64,000 nucleotides of DNA. It comes from Natronobacterium texcoconense (lineage in GTDB: Archaea; Halobacteriota; Halobacteria; Halobacteriales; Natrialbaceae). The notes under the pieces were generated by a model that ran no database searches, had not been told where the DNA came from, and worked only from the letters and a program-made list of their open reading frames with translations. Within the stretch, counting starts at the first letter, position 1. Each line of letters begins with the position of its first letter. This document shows positions 1 to 8,245 of the stretch, in pieces. The stretch is from the NCBI RefSeq assembly GCF_900104065.1, contig NZ_FNLC01000005.1:124001-188000 (forward strand). The letters run 5' to 3'. The position numbers and the translations under genes were made by a program.

Positions 1-1
1 G

Positions 2-280
2 ACGATCGTGACGACCGCAGCGTTCGTCATCAGCTTCGGCGTTACAGCACTCACCATCGATCTACTCGGTGGCACGTCGACTGCCGCCGCAACCGGCATC
101 GCCGTCGGATTCGTGACGCTGGTCGCGGTCGCCGGAACGCTGACAGCCGCCAGTCGACGACTCCGAACCCGTCTCGAGCGTTCCGACCGAGAATCCGAAC
201 GCGACGCGCGCTGTGAGTTCCCCGACGCCGAGTCGCCCGATACCGAGCGGTGTCACGCGACGCGAGCGAGCGTCGACTGA
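2..280 (+). CDS. small membrane protein, 5'-truncated by window edge
   Basis: The frame is open from the first bases of the window, so the true start probably lies outside; an internal GTG at 8 would be the first in-window start. The visible protein has two hydrophobic stretches (about residues 4-22 and 28-48) followed by a charged, Arg/Glu-rich cytoplasmic-looking tail that ends with TGA at 278-280. That pattern is typical of a short two-helix integral membrane protein. I do not recognise a family. It lies 104 bases upstream of the next gene on the same strand, which has its own TATA box, so the two are probably separate units. Confidence 0.55.
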   Translation, partial: TIVTTAAFVISFGVTALTIDLLGGTSTAAATGIAVGFVTLVAVAGTLTAASRRLRTRLERSDRESERDARCEFPDAESPDTERCHATRASVD

Positions 281-353
281 TACTGCCGAACAGCGACGAC
301 GGCGACGTCACCGACCTTCGAACAGGACAACACCGAGTCAGCAGGACAGTTCG

Positions 354-360
354 TTTTTAT
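354..360 (+). promoter_or_regulatory. TATA box of the DUF5787 gene
   Basis: The T-rich box TTTTTAT is centred 27 bases before the GTG at 384, the spacing expected for an archaeal TATA element driving a leaderless transcript. It supports choosing that GTG rather than an upstream ATG at 213, which would lie inside the preceding gene. Confidence 0.5.
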
Positions 361-383
361 CCGCTCGCCGCCACCGATCGGTC

Positions 384-1361
384 GTGAGCGAGTTCGCGTT
401 CGAACTCGAGCTGTGTGCCCATCTCGAGCGCCGCGGCGAAGAAATTCTCGCGCGGCAGCTCGGTGCGAGCGTCGCCGCTCCCGGCGGCCGAATCCTCGAC
501 GTCGTCCGGGTCGAGCCCGGACCGGAGTTCGACGACCGAACCGAGATCACGGGCGAGACGATCCCCGATGCCGCCATCGCAGCCGACGTTGGCCCCGGTC
601 GGGCGCGATACTGGAAGGACGCTTTCGACGGCTTTCACCCCGATCACGCGCGCCGCGCGATGGAACGAGCCTGCGAGATCGGCTTTCTCGAACGCGAACG
701 CCGCAAGGGTCGTGAGTACGTCCGTCAGGTCACGCGGTACCCGGACTGGTACGGCCGCATCGTCGGCATCGAGAACAAACCCGATCTCGGGCGGCCGGGC
801 GACCTCGAGTCACAGCTTCGAACCGACGTCAGTCTCGGACTCGTCGACGAGGTCGTGCTCGCGACCGAGAGCTACGTCACGCGCGCACATCTGAATCGCA
901 TCCCCGAGGAAGTCGGCGTCTGGCGCGTCCACCGAAACGAGACGGGAATCGACCTCGAGGTGATCCGCGAACCGACCTCGCTCGCGGTCGACGAACCCGG
1001 GATCGAACTGCTCGAGTCCCACCCCGGCCGGACGGACGTCGACGTCGTCTCTCGCGAAGAGAAAGCGCGCGCTCGCCGTCGCATCGCCGAGCGAGCGTAC
1101 GGCAAGGGGTGGCGGACGTACGAGTTCCCGGGCTGTACCGCCTGCAGCGCGAAGCAAACTCAGAACGCGACCCTGCCTCACTGCGAGTGGCACGGCCGGA
1201 TCGTCGACGCCAACGCCGAGTGTGGACCGTCGTGTCCGGGATACGAGCCCGGTTCGGCTCCGGACGTCGACCTCGAGGCCGAACGCGACCGGGAGACGGC
1301 GTGGCGGGCGGAGCCGGACGGCAGGCGGCGACGACAATCGGGATTAGACCAGTTTCGATAA
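384..1361 (+). CDS. DUF5787-type haloarchaeal protein with C-terminal Cys/His cluster
   Basis: A 325-residue acidic protein beginning VSEFAFELELCAHLE, the N-terminal signature I associate with the haloarchaeal DUF5787 family; its function is unknown. The start is a GTG with a TATA box 27 bases upstream. The last 90 residues hold Cys and His residues in CTAC, HCEWH, ECGPSC order, which could bind zinc. The middle part contains regularly spaced acidic and aromatic residues and a conserved-looking GIENKPDLG segment, reminiscent of nuclease-like folds, but this is only an impression. Family assignment is from memory of the N-terminal motif; that the gene is real is clear from codon use. Confidence 0.8.
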   Translation: MSEFAFELELCAHLERRGEEILARQLGASVAAPGGRILDVVRVEPGPEFDDRTEITGETIPDAAIAADVGPGRARYWKDAFDGFHPDHARRAMERACEIGFLERERRKGREYVRQVTRYPDWYGRIVGIENKPDLGRPGDLESQLRTDVSLGLVDEVVLATESYVTRAHLNRIPEEVGVWRVHRNETGIDLEVIREPTSLAVDEPGIELLESHPGRTDVDVVSREEKARARRRIAERAYGKGWRTYEFPGCTACSAKQTQNATLPHCEWHGRIVDANAECGPSCPGYEPGSAPDVDLEAERDRETAWRAEPDGRRRRQSGLDQFR

Positions 1362-1392
1362 TCGCAATCGAGGTTCAGGGATTCGATGGCCG

Positions 1393-1590
1393 TTACTCGC
1401 TCGAGTCGAGTCGCGTCGGGACGAAAGAATGGACCACGAGAACGACGGTTCCGAGGAAGAGCCACAGTCCGAGCACGTCGTTTCCGCCGTGAAGAAACCC
1501 GACGGCCAGTGCTGCAAGGGCCAGGGCAGCTATCGCGGTCCGAATCGCATGGAGGGCGGTGACTATCTCCGAGTCGCTGGTTTCCGGCAT
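1393..1590 (-). CDS. small two-helix membrane protein
   Basis: A 65-residue protein with an acidic N-terminus (MPETSDSE) and two transmembrane segments, roughly residues 16-33 and 38-57, ending in a short charged tail. It is convergent with the DUF5787 gene. No family is recognised. The start ATG is at 1590-1588, followed upstream by an AT-rich stretch (about 1597-1620) that could hold its promoter. Confidence 0.6.
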   Translation of the reverse strand: MPETSDSEIVTALHAIRTAIAALALAALAVGFLHGGNDVLGLWLFLGTVVLVVHSFVPTRLDSSE

Positions 1591-1635
1591 GATCGAATAC
1601 TGTAACCGTAATTAAATAAGTCCAAATGGTCGACC

Positions 1636-2460
1636 TTACAGCACGTACTCCTCGCCGTCGACCGCAAGCGGCTCCTCGAACGCCTCGTCGACCGGATAGT
1701 AGTGAGCGGCGTGGACCAGCCGCGTCCGATCGGCGTTCAAGTCCTCCGCGAGCGCGAGCGCGCCCTCTCGAGTCATGTGTTTCGTTCCGAACGTCCGGGG
1801 CACACCATCTGGCCCCTCGTGACGGCCGCCGACGGGGTGGTACTCGCAGAAGTCGGCGGGAACGATCGCGTCGGCCAACAGGAGGTCGGGATCGGCGAGC
1901 ACCGCCCGCGATTCGGCGGGCACGTCGTAGCTCGTATCACCCGAGAGGGACAGCTTCGCGCCCGTCTCGGGATCTTCGATCGCGAGGCCGTAACAGAGCA
2001 GTGGCGGGTGTTCGACCGGAACCAGCGTCACGTCGAACCCGCACGTTCGGACCGGCTCGAGCGGCGTCGTCGGCTGTACCTCGAGCGCCCTGAGATAGTG
2101 ATAGTCCTCGGCGACGGTCTCGGCGACGCTTTGGCCGGTCTGGGGATCGGTCTCGTCGGCCGCGTACACGTCGAGCGAGTCGAGAATCCGGAAGACGTTG
2201 CCCAGCCCGTCGAGGTGGTCGAAGTGGACGTGCGTGACGACGGCGGCGTCGGGAAGCGAGACGTCCTCCCGGAGGAACTGGTAGCGAAAGTCGGGGCTGA
2301 AATCGACCAGCAGCGCCTCGCCGGTTCGCTCGTTCGCGACGTGGACCGAGAACCGGGTGCGCTCGATTCCTCGTTCGCGGGCGGCCTCGCAGGTGTCACA
2401 GTCACAGCCGACGGTGGGCGTCCCTGTCGTATCGCCGGTTCCGAGCAGCGTTACTCGCAT
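1636..2460 (-). CDS. MBL-fold metallohydrolase, PhnP-like phosphodiesterase
   Basis: A 274-residue metallo-beta-lactamase-fold enzyme. The N-terminus has the glycine motif GTGDTTGTP and then C19, C21 and C24, the cysteine cluster that binds a structural zinc in PhnP (phosphoribosyl 1,2-cyclic phosphate phosphodiesterase). The HxHxDH metal motif is H77, H79, D81, H82, with a later metal-ligand segment SGDTSYD near 173 and a C-terminal His in LVHAAHYYP. Sequence features therefore point to the PhnP/RNase Z-like branch. No other phn genes are visible nearby, so the natural substrate may be another cyclic phosphodiester. It starts 9 bases after the stop of the nucleotidyltransferase-like gene and is probably cotranscribed with it. 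Confidence 0.85.
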   Translation of the reverse strand: MRVTLLGTGDTTGTPTVGCDCDTCEAARERGIERTRFSVHVANERTGEALLVDFSPDFRYQFLREDVSLPDAAVVTHVHFDHLDGLGNVFRILDSLDVYAADETDPQTGQSVAETVAEDYHYLRALEVQPTTPLEPVRTCGFDVTLVPVEHPPLLCYGLAIEDPETGAKLSLSGDTSYDVPAESRAVLADPDLLLADAIVPADFCEYHPVGGRHEGPDGVPRTFGTKHMTREGALALAEDLNADRTRLVHAAHYYPVDEAFEEPLAVDGEEYVL

Positions 2461-2469
2461 CGGTCCCGG

Positions 2470-2841
2470 TCAGACATACGAGACGCCCTCCTCGAGTGCC
2501 TCTTCGACGAGCGGATGCTCCTGCTGGTCCTCGAAGCGGTCGGCCGGGAGTACGTAGACTTCGACGACGACCTCGCGTTCGATGCCGACCGTCCTGCCGA
2601 GACGCTCGAGTCGTTGCTCGCGCTCCTCGAGCGTCGGTCCGTCGTCGCCTTCGTCGTCGAGAACGACCAGGAACTCGATCGACGAGTGGACGCCACGATC
2701 GTCGCCCCGCATGGCATCACCGAACGCAATGAGCCGATGGATCGAGTCGCCGTACTCGGCCTGTGCACGCTCGGCGAACGCTGTGGCAGCGTCACCGTCG
2801 CCGCCGTCGCCTGCCTGCTCGAGTCGCGTCTCCTCTCTCAT
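2470..2841 (-). CDS. degenerate nucleotidyltransferase-fold protein
   Basis: A 123-residue acidic protein. Residues about 36-60 read FGDAMRGDDRGVHSSIEFLV, which aligns with the Gly-Ser/Arg-Gly ... Asp-x-Asp core of Pol-beta-type nucleotidyltransferases (MNT family). The usual catalytic pair D-x-D is replaced by S-I-E, so nucleotidyl transfer looks unlikely as written. It is the first gene of a two-gene unit with the PhnP-like hydrolase, with a 9-base gap. Related intact proteins are toxin-antitoxin (MNT/HEPN) or aminoglycoside-type transferases; no HEPN partner is present here. Confidence 0.6.
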   Translation of the reverse strand: MREETRLEQAGDGGDGDAATAFAERAQAEYGDSIHRLIAFGDAMRGDDRGVHSSIEFLVVLDDEGDDGPTLEEREQRLERLGRTVGIEREVVVEVYVLPADRFEDQQEHPLVEEALEEGVSYV

Positions 2842-2912
2842 TGTGGCCTCATTAGCAGTCGAACCGTAAGGACGTTGCCACTGGATTCTATAAGAACTCC
2901 CGAGAACAATTG

Positions 2913-2920
2913 CTATATTA
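2913..2920 (+). promoter_or_regulatory. TATA box for the membrane protein at 2943
   Basis: CTATATTA is centred about 26 bases before the ATG at 2943. This makes the ATG at 2943 the likely start of a leaderless message rather than the in-frame ATG at 2928. Confidence 0.5.
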
Positions 2921-2942
2921 GTAACATATGGGCGAGCGAATT

Positions 2943-3332
2943 ATGAACGGCGGTGAGAGCGCAAAGATCGGTGTAACCTTCTACCTTGCCCTGATCCTGT
3001 GGTATCTCCTGCTCGTCGGAATCCGTTCACTATTCGCTGGCGACCTCACGGGGCCGTACGAAGGACCGTTCTTCGTCGCTCTCTACGGCAGTGTACCGCT
3101 CGTCGCAGGATGGGCTGGATTTACGGATAAAACGCTTCTCACCGCTGCTGTCGTCGCACTCGTCCCATTAGCAGTCCTTCTTACAGTTGGGCTGGTCGGT
3201 ACTGTACTCGAGCCACTCGGCGGCGAACAGGAGCCGTACGCTCCCCTGCTCGTATATTTGTTCGCCTACCAACTCGTAGCGAGCGTACTACTCAGCGGAC
3301 TCGGATATGGGATCGGATCGTATCTCGGCTGA
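2943..3332 (+). CDS. four-helix integral membrane protein
   Basis: A 129-residue hydrophobic protein starting MNGGESAKIG, with about four membrane segments separated by short loops and a long acidic-poor loop after the first helix. The start was chosen from the TATA position; an extension of five residues to 2928 is possible. Its codon use is slightly less GC-rich than its neighbours. No family is recognised; short integral membrane proteins of this kind are common in haloarchaea and mostly uncharacterised. It is convergent with the DUF2237 gene. Confidence 0.7.
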   Translation: MNGGESAKIGVTFYLALILWYLLLVGIRSLFAGDLTGPYEGPFFVALYGSVPLVAGWAGFTDKTLLTAAVVALVPLAVLLTVGLVGTVLEPLGGEQEPYAPLLVYLFAYQLVASVLLSGLGYGIGSYLG

Positions 3333-3369
3333 TTCTCGCTCGAGTCCGACCTGAGTGTTCTTTCACGAC

Positions 3370-3792
3370 CTATCGGAGTTCGTCGCTGTCCCCGGGTTCG
3401 TACTCGTACTCCCGGAGCAGATCCGGTTCGACGTCGCGCAACACGGCTTCGTGGGTCGCCTCGAGCACGACCGGCGGCGCACAGCCGGCTTCCTCGGCCT
3501 CGAGCCATCTGCCCAGGCAGAGACACCAGCGATCACCCGGCTCGAGCCCCGGAAAGTCGAACTTGGGTTTCGGGGAGACGAGGTCGTTGCCCTGCGCTCG
3601 GCTGAACTCGAGGAATTCCTCGGTCATCACCGCACAGATCTCGTGTCGGCCGCGATCGGAGTCGACGCGCCGACAGCAGCCATCCCGCAGGAAGCCGGTC
3701 ATCGGATCGGTGCTACATGGCTCGAGTTCGGTGCCGTAGACGTTGCGGTCGCCTCGCTCGTCGTCGCCCCGCGCTCCCGGATCGTCCGCCAT
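3370..3792 (-). CDS. DUF2237 family protein
   Basis: A 140-residue protein that matches the DUF2237 family along its length: NVYGTELEPCSTDPMTGF, then DGCC, then ICAVMTEEFLEF, then GDRWCLC. The family is found in bacteria and archaea and is functionally uncharacterised; its conserved Cys residues (C26, C39, C40, C53, C90, C92) suggest metal binding or redox use. The start is ATG at 3792-3790, giving a protein that begins MADDPGARGDD and enters the family core at about residue 17. It is divergent from the rhodanese gene, leaving about 110 bases for both promoters. Confidence 0.85.
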   Translation of the reverse strand: MADDPGARGDDERGDRNVYGTELEPCSTDPMTGFLRDGCCRRVDSDRGRHEICAVMTEEFLEFSRAQGNDLVSPKPKFDFPGLEPGDRWCLCLGRWLEAEEAGCAPPVVLEATHEAVLRDVEPDLLREYEYEPGDSDELR

Positions 3793-3872
3793 ACCCGCGA
3801 CATCGACTGCCGGGTCCGAAAAGGCTGGTGCTGTGGCAGTTCTTTGCCGCCACCCGCTCGTTCCATCCGTGA

Positions 3873-3879
3873 TCTTATT
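3873..3879 (+). promoter_or_regulatory. TATA box of the rhodanese gene
   Basis: TCTTATT is centred about 29 bases upstream of the ATG at 3905, consistent with a leaderless or nearly leaderless transcript. Confidence 0.4.
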
Positions 3880-3904
3880 CCGCCCGGGCGTCAACGTCTG
3901 CCCG

Positions 3905-4267
3905 ATGGACGGCGAAATCACCACCGACGAGGTCAAGGAACTCCTCGAGACAGACGCCGACGTCCGGATCGTCGACATCCGGGACCGGCCGAGTTTCGAG
4001 CGGAGCCACATTCCCGGGAGCGAGAACGTTCCGTTCCACGAACTCACGAACCGAGTCGAGGAGTTCGAGGGCGCAGACCGCATCGTCACCGTCTGCCCCC
4101 ACGGAGAAGCGAGCGTCCAGGCCGCACGACTCATCGGCTCCTACGAGGGGATCGAGGATGCTCGCGTGGAGAGCATGGCCGGTGGCCTCGAGAAGTACGG
4201 AATGAAGTTCGGCCTCGTCCGCGAAGAACGCGAGGAGGAGTCGGCGGACGTCGAGTCGCCGTTCTGA
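3905..4267 (+). CDS. single-domain rhodanese-like sulfurtransferase
   Basis: A 120-residue rhodanese-fold protein. The family landmarks are visible in order: VRIVDIRDRPSFERSHIPGS (residues 20-39) and the active-site loop VTVCPHGEAS, with catalytic Cys64. It would carry a persulfide on Cys64 and move sulfane sulfur to an acceptor. The C-terminus is acidic (EEREEESADVE). It stands alone, convergent with aIF1, so its acceptor is not indicated by context. The chosen ATG has a TATA box upstream and gives the usual single-domain length. Confidence 0.9.
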   Translation: MDGEITTDEVKELLETDADVRIVDIRDRPSFERSHIPGSENVPFHELTNRVEEFEGADRIVTVCPHGEASVQAARLIGSYEGIEDARVESMAGGLEKYGMKFGLVREEREEESADVESPF

Positions 4268-4394
4268 TCGAGTGCGGGTACCGTTCGAACGGCGACGCCT
4301 CTCGAGAGACCGATCGCTGTCGATGTTGGAAACAGTTGGAAGGATGTGCGACGGTGAGCCGCGGGTTCGGAAGTCGGCGTCTACCGCCGACCGG

Positions 4395-4424
4395 CTGCCC
4401 GACGGGTTCGAACTCGTCGGGCAG
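4395..4424. terminator. 10-bp perfect hairpin between convergent genes
   Basis: CTGCCCGACG at 4395-4404 is the exact reverse complement of CGTCGGGCAG at 4415-4424, with a 10-base loop GGTTCGAACT. It lies between the 3' ends of the rhodanese and aIF1 genes, so it could end or protect transcripts from either side. The loop resembles a tRNA T-loop, but no cloverleaf can be drawn around it. Confidence 0.4.
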
Positions 4425-4454
4425 TAGGTTCGACGGTATCAGATCATCGCGGGC

Positions 4455-4748
4455 TCATGCGACGTTGAAGCCGCGATCCCGAAGGAACTCTTCGATGCGG
4501 CCGGTGTGGTTGCCCTGTAGTTCGATCTGGCCGTCTTCGACTGTGCCACCACAGGCGAACTTGGACTTGAGATCCGACGACAGGCTGTCCAGATCGACGT
4601 CCTTCGGATCGAATCCTTCGACGATCGTTACCTCTTTACCGTATCTGCGCTCGTCAATGCGGATGTTGAGTTGCTGTTGTCCCTTGGCCACGTCCTCGCA
4701 GACGCAGAGTTCCTCGGGCAGCCCGCACGTCGAGCAGACTTCCGACAT
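4455..4748 (-). CDS. translation initiation factor aIF1 (SUI1 family)
   Basis: A 97-residue SUI1/eIF1 family protein. The N-terminus has a four-cysteine zinc-like cluster (C5, C8, C15, C17), as in archaeal and haloarchaeal members, followed by the SUI1 core: [18 protein letters not shown], then [18 protein letters not shown], and [10 protein letters not shown]. aIF1 binds the small ribosomal subunit and supports correct start-codon selection. The length is normal. A TATA element at 4773-4781 lies about 27 bases upstream of the ATG, so the mRNA is probably leaderless. Confidence 0.93.
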   Translation of the reverse strand: MSEVCSTCGLPEELCVCEDVAKGQQQLNIRIDERRYGKEVTIVEGFDPKDVDLDSLSSDLKSKFACGGTVEDGQIELQGNHTGRIEEFLRDRGFNVA

Positions 4749-4772
4749 TACGTTCCCTGCTACGAAATGGCC

Positions 4773-4781
4773 ATATTAAAC
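4773..4781 (-). promoter_or_regulatory. TATA box of the aIF1 gene
   Basis: On the minus strand the box reads TTTAATATG, centred about 28 bases before the aIF1 start codon. Confidence 0.5.
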
Positions 4782-4829
4782 ACTATCGGGACCCGCATGC
4801 CGTCGTGTGGTTCTTTTTGAGTGATCGCC

Positions 4830-7163
4830 TCAGTTTCGGGTTCGGCCCGCTCCTGGCAGGCGTTCTCGCGCAATTTCGTCGACGATTTCGATCGCACGGT
4901 CTGCCTCCTCGCGACTGATACCACCGCCGTAAACGGCACGTTCGTACCGCTCTAAGACGCGTTCGGTCCGGGGATCGAGACTGTTCTCCGCCGAGAGCAC
5001 TGCCAGATAACTGCGTGCCGTTTCCTGCGGACGGCGCGGCCGGTACTCGTCCTCGAGCAGGGACTCGAGTCGTCGGAACGCGCGTTCGGCGTCCCGGTCG
5101 GGGTCGTCGGTCGGACGCTGCCAGTACCGACCGACCAGTCGGCGGGCCCTGACCGTGGCGTCGACCCGGTGGACGGTTGCGACTAGCCCGACCAGGAGGA
5201 CGGACGCGATCACGATCATTTCGCGCGTAATCGGGACGGGGCTGGAGATGTCGTCGTCACCGCTCGTTCCCGGCAGTTCGTCGGGACCGGACGGAATGCC
5301 GTCGTCGGCTCCGGAATCGGAGTCGTTTACCGACGATTCCGTGCCGTTCGACTCCTCGTCGGCCCCCTCGTTCTCGTCGGGTTCGGGGTCGTCGACACCG
5401 TCGTCGCCGTCCTCGTCCTCGGAGTCGCCCGCGTCTCCGGGTTCGACCTGCGGTTCACTCTCGAGGCCGTCCGGATCCATGCTCTCGGTGGCCTCCTCGC
5501 GGGCGTCGGCGAGTCGCTCGGAGTGTTCCTCCTCGCGTGGCTGGGGTGGAGTCGGCTCGAACGCGACCCAGCCGTGATCGGGGAAGTAGACCTCGACCCA
5601 GGCGTGGGCGTCGGTCCCGCGGACGACGTACTCGTTACCGGTGCGTTCGCCGGCAGTGTACCCCGTGACGTATCTGGCCGGGATACCCTCGGTCCGGAGC
5701 ATCTGGGTCATCGTCGTCGCGAAGTAGACGCAGTAGCCCTCGTCCATCTCGAGCAGGAACGCTTCGGCGACGTCGCCGTCGGGCTGTTCGACGTCGAGCG
5801 AGTAGTCGTTCGACGCGCGGAGATGGGTTTCGATCGCCGTCGCTTTCTCGTACGGCGTCTCCGCTTCCGCGTCGGCGGTAATCTCTGCGGTTCGTTCCTC
5901 GAACTCCGAAGAGAGGGTTTCCGGCGTCTGCAGGTAGTTCTCCTCGACTTCGTCGGGGTACTCCGTTCCCGCCGTTTGCATCTCTGCCGGGCTGGGATCG
6001 AGGATCGCGCTTTCGACGGAGTAGGTGTCTCCCTCGAGCAACGTCGTCGCGGGCCGGATCTGCCCGTGGGCCGATAGCTCGGTGTAGTCAGTGATGCCAC
6101 CGTCGACGCCGACGGGCTGGGCGGCGGCAGGCATCACGCCCAGTTCCGTCTCGACGGTGACGGTCTGGTGCACTCGCTCGGCTGACCCGGGTGGTGCCTC
6201 GAGTGCCCCGTCCTCGAGGCCGTACGTCTGACCGGTCCGGACCCACTCGTCGCCGGTGTAGCGGTCGTAGACGCCCGTCCGCCAGTACGACGGCCGGTCC
6301 GATTCGACGGTAAAGCGGACCTCGGGCGAGAGATCCACCTGTCCGGAGATTCCCGACCGCTCGGAGGCCGAGTCGATCGTCCCCTCGAGCGTCCCGTCGC
6401 CTGCGCCACCGGCCGCGGGACTCGCGTTGCCCGTTCCGCCGGGGACGAACGTTACCGACAGCGAGAGCGCGACGATGATCGCGAACAGTACGGCCAGCAG
6501 GTCGGTCTGTGCGATCGAGCCGCCGCGTCGCTCGAGGTCGCCGAACGCGACCGTTCCGAGGGCGGCGAGGACGCCGACGAGCGTCACCGTCGTTTCGGCG
6601 TCGCCCGTCAGGACGAGAAAGACAAGTGCGAATCCACCGGGCAGAACGCTCAATGCGTAGCGGCCGCGAAGGGCGAGATACCACGAGAGAAAGACCGGCC
6701 CCGGCGCGAACCCGAGCGTCCAGATGCCGGCCTCGACCATCCGGAGCAACTCGAGGCCGGTCACGAGCGTGACGGTATCGACGGCCAGCGCCTCGAGCGC
6801 GTCGCCGGCCGAGAGAACCGCCTCGACGCCGACGCCGCTTTGCTCGAGGTAGTAACCGAAGCCGGCGGCGGCTGCGACGATCGCGAGCAGTATCGCCGTG
6901 CGTGGTCTGATCGCCCGCGCGAGCACCGTCGCCGCCAGGAGCATGCTGCCGACGAGCGCGAGCAACGTCCGTGTCCCGCCGACGACCTGCGTCACGTCCT
7001 GCAGGACGCTCACGTACGACGCCGTCAGGACCAGCACGCAGCCGAGCGCGAGAAGCCGAAACGCGTCGGGTCCGACCGTCCCGTCCGTCTCGAGCGAGAC
7101 GACTCGCGTTCGGCCGGCCTTCTCCCGGCGCAGACCCGAACGCGAGTCCGTGTCGGTGCTCAC
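4830..7163 (-). CDS. TgpA-type membrane transglutaminase-like protein
   Basis: A 777-residue protein: about eight N-terminal membrane helices (residues 30-230, DUF3488/TgpA-N type), an extracytoplasmic region, a transglutaminase core near 460-540, an Asp/Glu/Ser/Gly-rich linker, one further membrane helix and a cytoplasmic C-terminal helical domain (DUF4129-like). The cysteine-protease-like triad positions are C478 in DEGYCVYF, H520 in DAHAWVEVYF, and E536 in WVAFEPT, where Asp is more usual. The GTG start (7163) overlaps the stop of the DUF58 gene as GTGA, so translation is coupled. MoxR, DUF58 and TgpA genes together form a recurrent module thought to act on cell-surface proteins; the substrate is unknown. 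Confidence 0.9.
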   Translation of the reverse strand: MSTDTDSRSGLRREKAGRTRVVSLETDGTVGPDAFRLLALGCVLVLTASYVSVLQDVTQVVGGTRTLLALVGSMLLAATVLARAIRPRTAILLAIVAAAAGFGYYLEQSGVGVEAVLSAGDALEALAVDTVTLVTGLELLRMVEAGIWTLGFAPGPVFLSWYLALRGRYALSVLPGGFALVFLVLTGDAETTVTLVGVLAALGTVAFGDLERRGGSIAQTDLLAVLFAIIVALSLSVTFVPGGTGNASPAAGGAGDGTLEGTIDSASERSGISGQVDLSPEVRFTVESDRPSYWRTGVYDRYTGDEWVRTGQTYGLEDGALEAPPGSAERVHQTVTVETELGVMPAAAQPVGVDGGITDYTELSAHGQIRPATTLLEGDTYSVESAILDPSPAEMQTAGTEYPDEVEENYLQTPETLSSEFEERTAEITADAEAETPYEKATAIETHLRASNDYSLDVEQPDGDVAEAFLLEMDEGYCVYFATTMTQMLRTEGIPARYVTGYTAGERTGNEYVVRGTDAHAWVEVYFPDHGWVAFEPTPPQPREEEHSERLADAREEATESMDPDGLESEPQVEPGDAGDSEDEDGDDGVDDPEPDENEGADEESNGTESSVNDSDSGADDGIPSGPDELPGTSGDDDISSPVPITREMIVIASVLLVGLVATVHRVDATVRARRLVGRYWQRPTDDPDRDAERAFRRLESLLEDEYRPRRPQETARSYLAVLSAENSLDPRTERVLERYERAVYGGGISREEADRAIEIVDEIARERLPGAGRTRN

Positions 7164-8245
7164 GACACCACCTCCGTCGCGCCGCTCGCGTCGGACGCGT
7201 CGTGCTCGAGGCCGCTCTCGCTCTCCCGGGAGCCAGCGAGCCCCTCGAAGGGAAGCTCTCGTCCGTCGACGACGACTCGCGTTCCCGTCCCGTCCGCGGT
7301 CACGAGCACGTCGGCCTCGTCGCGGTCCCGGTCCGAAAGCTCGCCCGACTCGAGGACGGCGATCGTCCGGAGCAGGTCGCGATGGTGGCTCCGTCCCGCT
7401 TCGGGCCGGAACGCGTCGTCTTCGGTCCGGAGTCCGACTCGCAGTTCCGACTCGAGGAGGAACGTGACGACGCTCGCGAGTGCCTTCGCGAGGTCGTCGT
7501 CGTAGCCGGGCGCACACTCGGCTGCGACGACGGTGGCGTCACGGCCCGCGTCGGTGGCGTACTCCGTCACGAACAGTTCTCCGTCGGGTCGCTTCGCCGC
7601 GGACTTCCAGTGAACGTTCCGCAGCGAATCGCCGCGTCGATACTCCCGGAGGCGATCGAACTCCTCGCGCTCGTGTTCGAGATCCGCCCCGCGACCCTGG
7701 CTACTCGACGATTCGACGAGCGCCCGAAGTCTGTGGCCGCCACCACCGTGCAGGTCGACGGGGCGCGGATAGACGCACACGGACGTCGTCTCCTCGTACT
7801 CGAACCGCCGCTCGACGAGGCCGAACGCATCTCGGACGGTGATCGAAATCGGCCCCACCTCGTGAGCACCACGATCCCCGAGCGTCAGATCGTAGGAGAC
7901 GGTGTTCGTCCCGGACTCGAGGTTGCTGTCCGCAACCGGTCCGTCCGATTCGTCCTCGGCCAGCGCCAGCCCGTCACCGATCGCCTCGCGGATCGTTGCC
8001 GATATCGATCGCTCACACTCCACGTCGATCGTCACGGTCCGTCGCTCGCCGATCGGACCGTCCGCGACGGCGTGGCGCCTGACCGTCGGCCGCTCGAACC
8101 GGAAGGTCAAGACGACGCCCGCTACCAGGACGACGGCAAGCGGCGTGACGACCGCGTTCAGCGCCCGCGGACCGTACTGCCAGCTCATCGCGACCGAGAA
8201 CGCGACGACTGCGAGGGCCGTCCACCCCCTTCGCGTGAGTCTCAT
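7160..8245 (-). CDS. DUF58 domain membrane protein
   Basis: A 361-residue protein with two N-terminal membrane segments (about residues 8-24 and 29-47), a beta-rich domain, and the DUF58 signature YRRGDSLRNVHWKSAAKR near residue 210, followed by a von Willebrand A-like region. DUF58 proteins are the middle partner of the MoxR-ATPase module. Its ATG overlaps the MoxR stop codon (ATGA) and its TGA overlaps the transglutaminase start (GTGA), so the three genes are translationally coupled. Confidence 0.9.
   Translation of the reverse strand: MRLTRRGWTALAVVAFSVAMSWQYGPRALNAVVTPLAVVLVAGVVLTFRFERPTVRRHAVADGPIGERRTVTIDVECERSISATIREAIGDGLALAEDESDGPVADSNLESGTNTVSYDLTLGDRGAHEVGPISITVRDAFGLVERRFEYEETTSVCVYPRPVDLHGGGGHRLRALVESSSSQGRGADLEHEREEFDRLREYRRGDSLRNVHWKSAAKRPDGELFVTEYATDAGRDATVVAAECAPGYDDDLAKALASVVTFLLESELRVGLRTEDDAFRPEAGRSHHRDLLRTIAVLESGELSDRDRDEADVLVTADGTGTRVVVDGRELPFEGLAGSRESESGLEHDASDASGATEVVS

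Noticed and set aside
1702-2946. Long frame of 414 codons on the + strand
   Set aside because: Antisense to the PhnP-like and nucleotidyltransferase genes; its translation lacks family motifs and is explained by GC-skewed codon use in the true genes.
4395-4424. A tRNA gene suggested by GGTTCGAAC
   Set aside because: Only a simple hairpin forms; no acceptor, D or anticodon arms can be placed around it.
3355-4779. 474-codon + frame across DUF2237, rhodanese and aIF1
   Set aside because: Overlaps three well-supported genes and has Arg/Pro/Ser-rich composition, unlike real proteins here.
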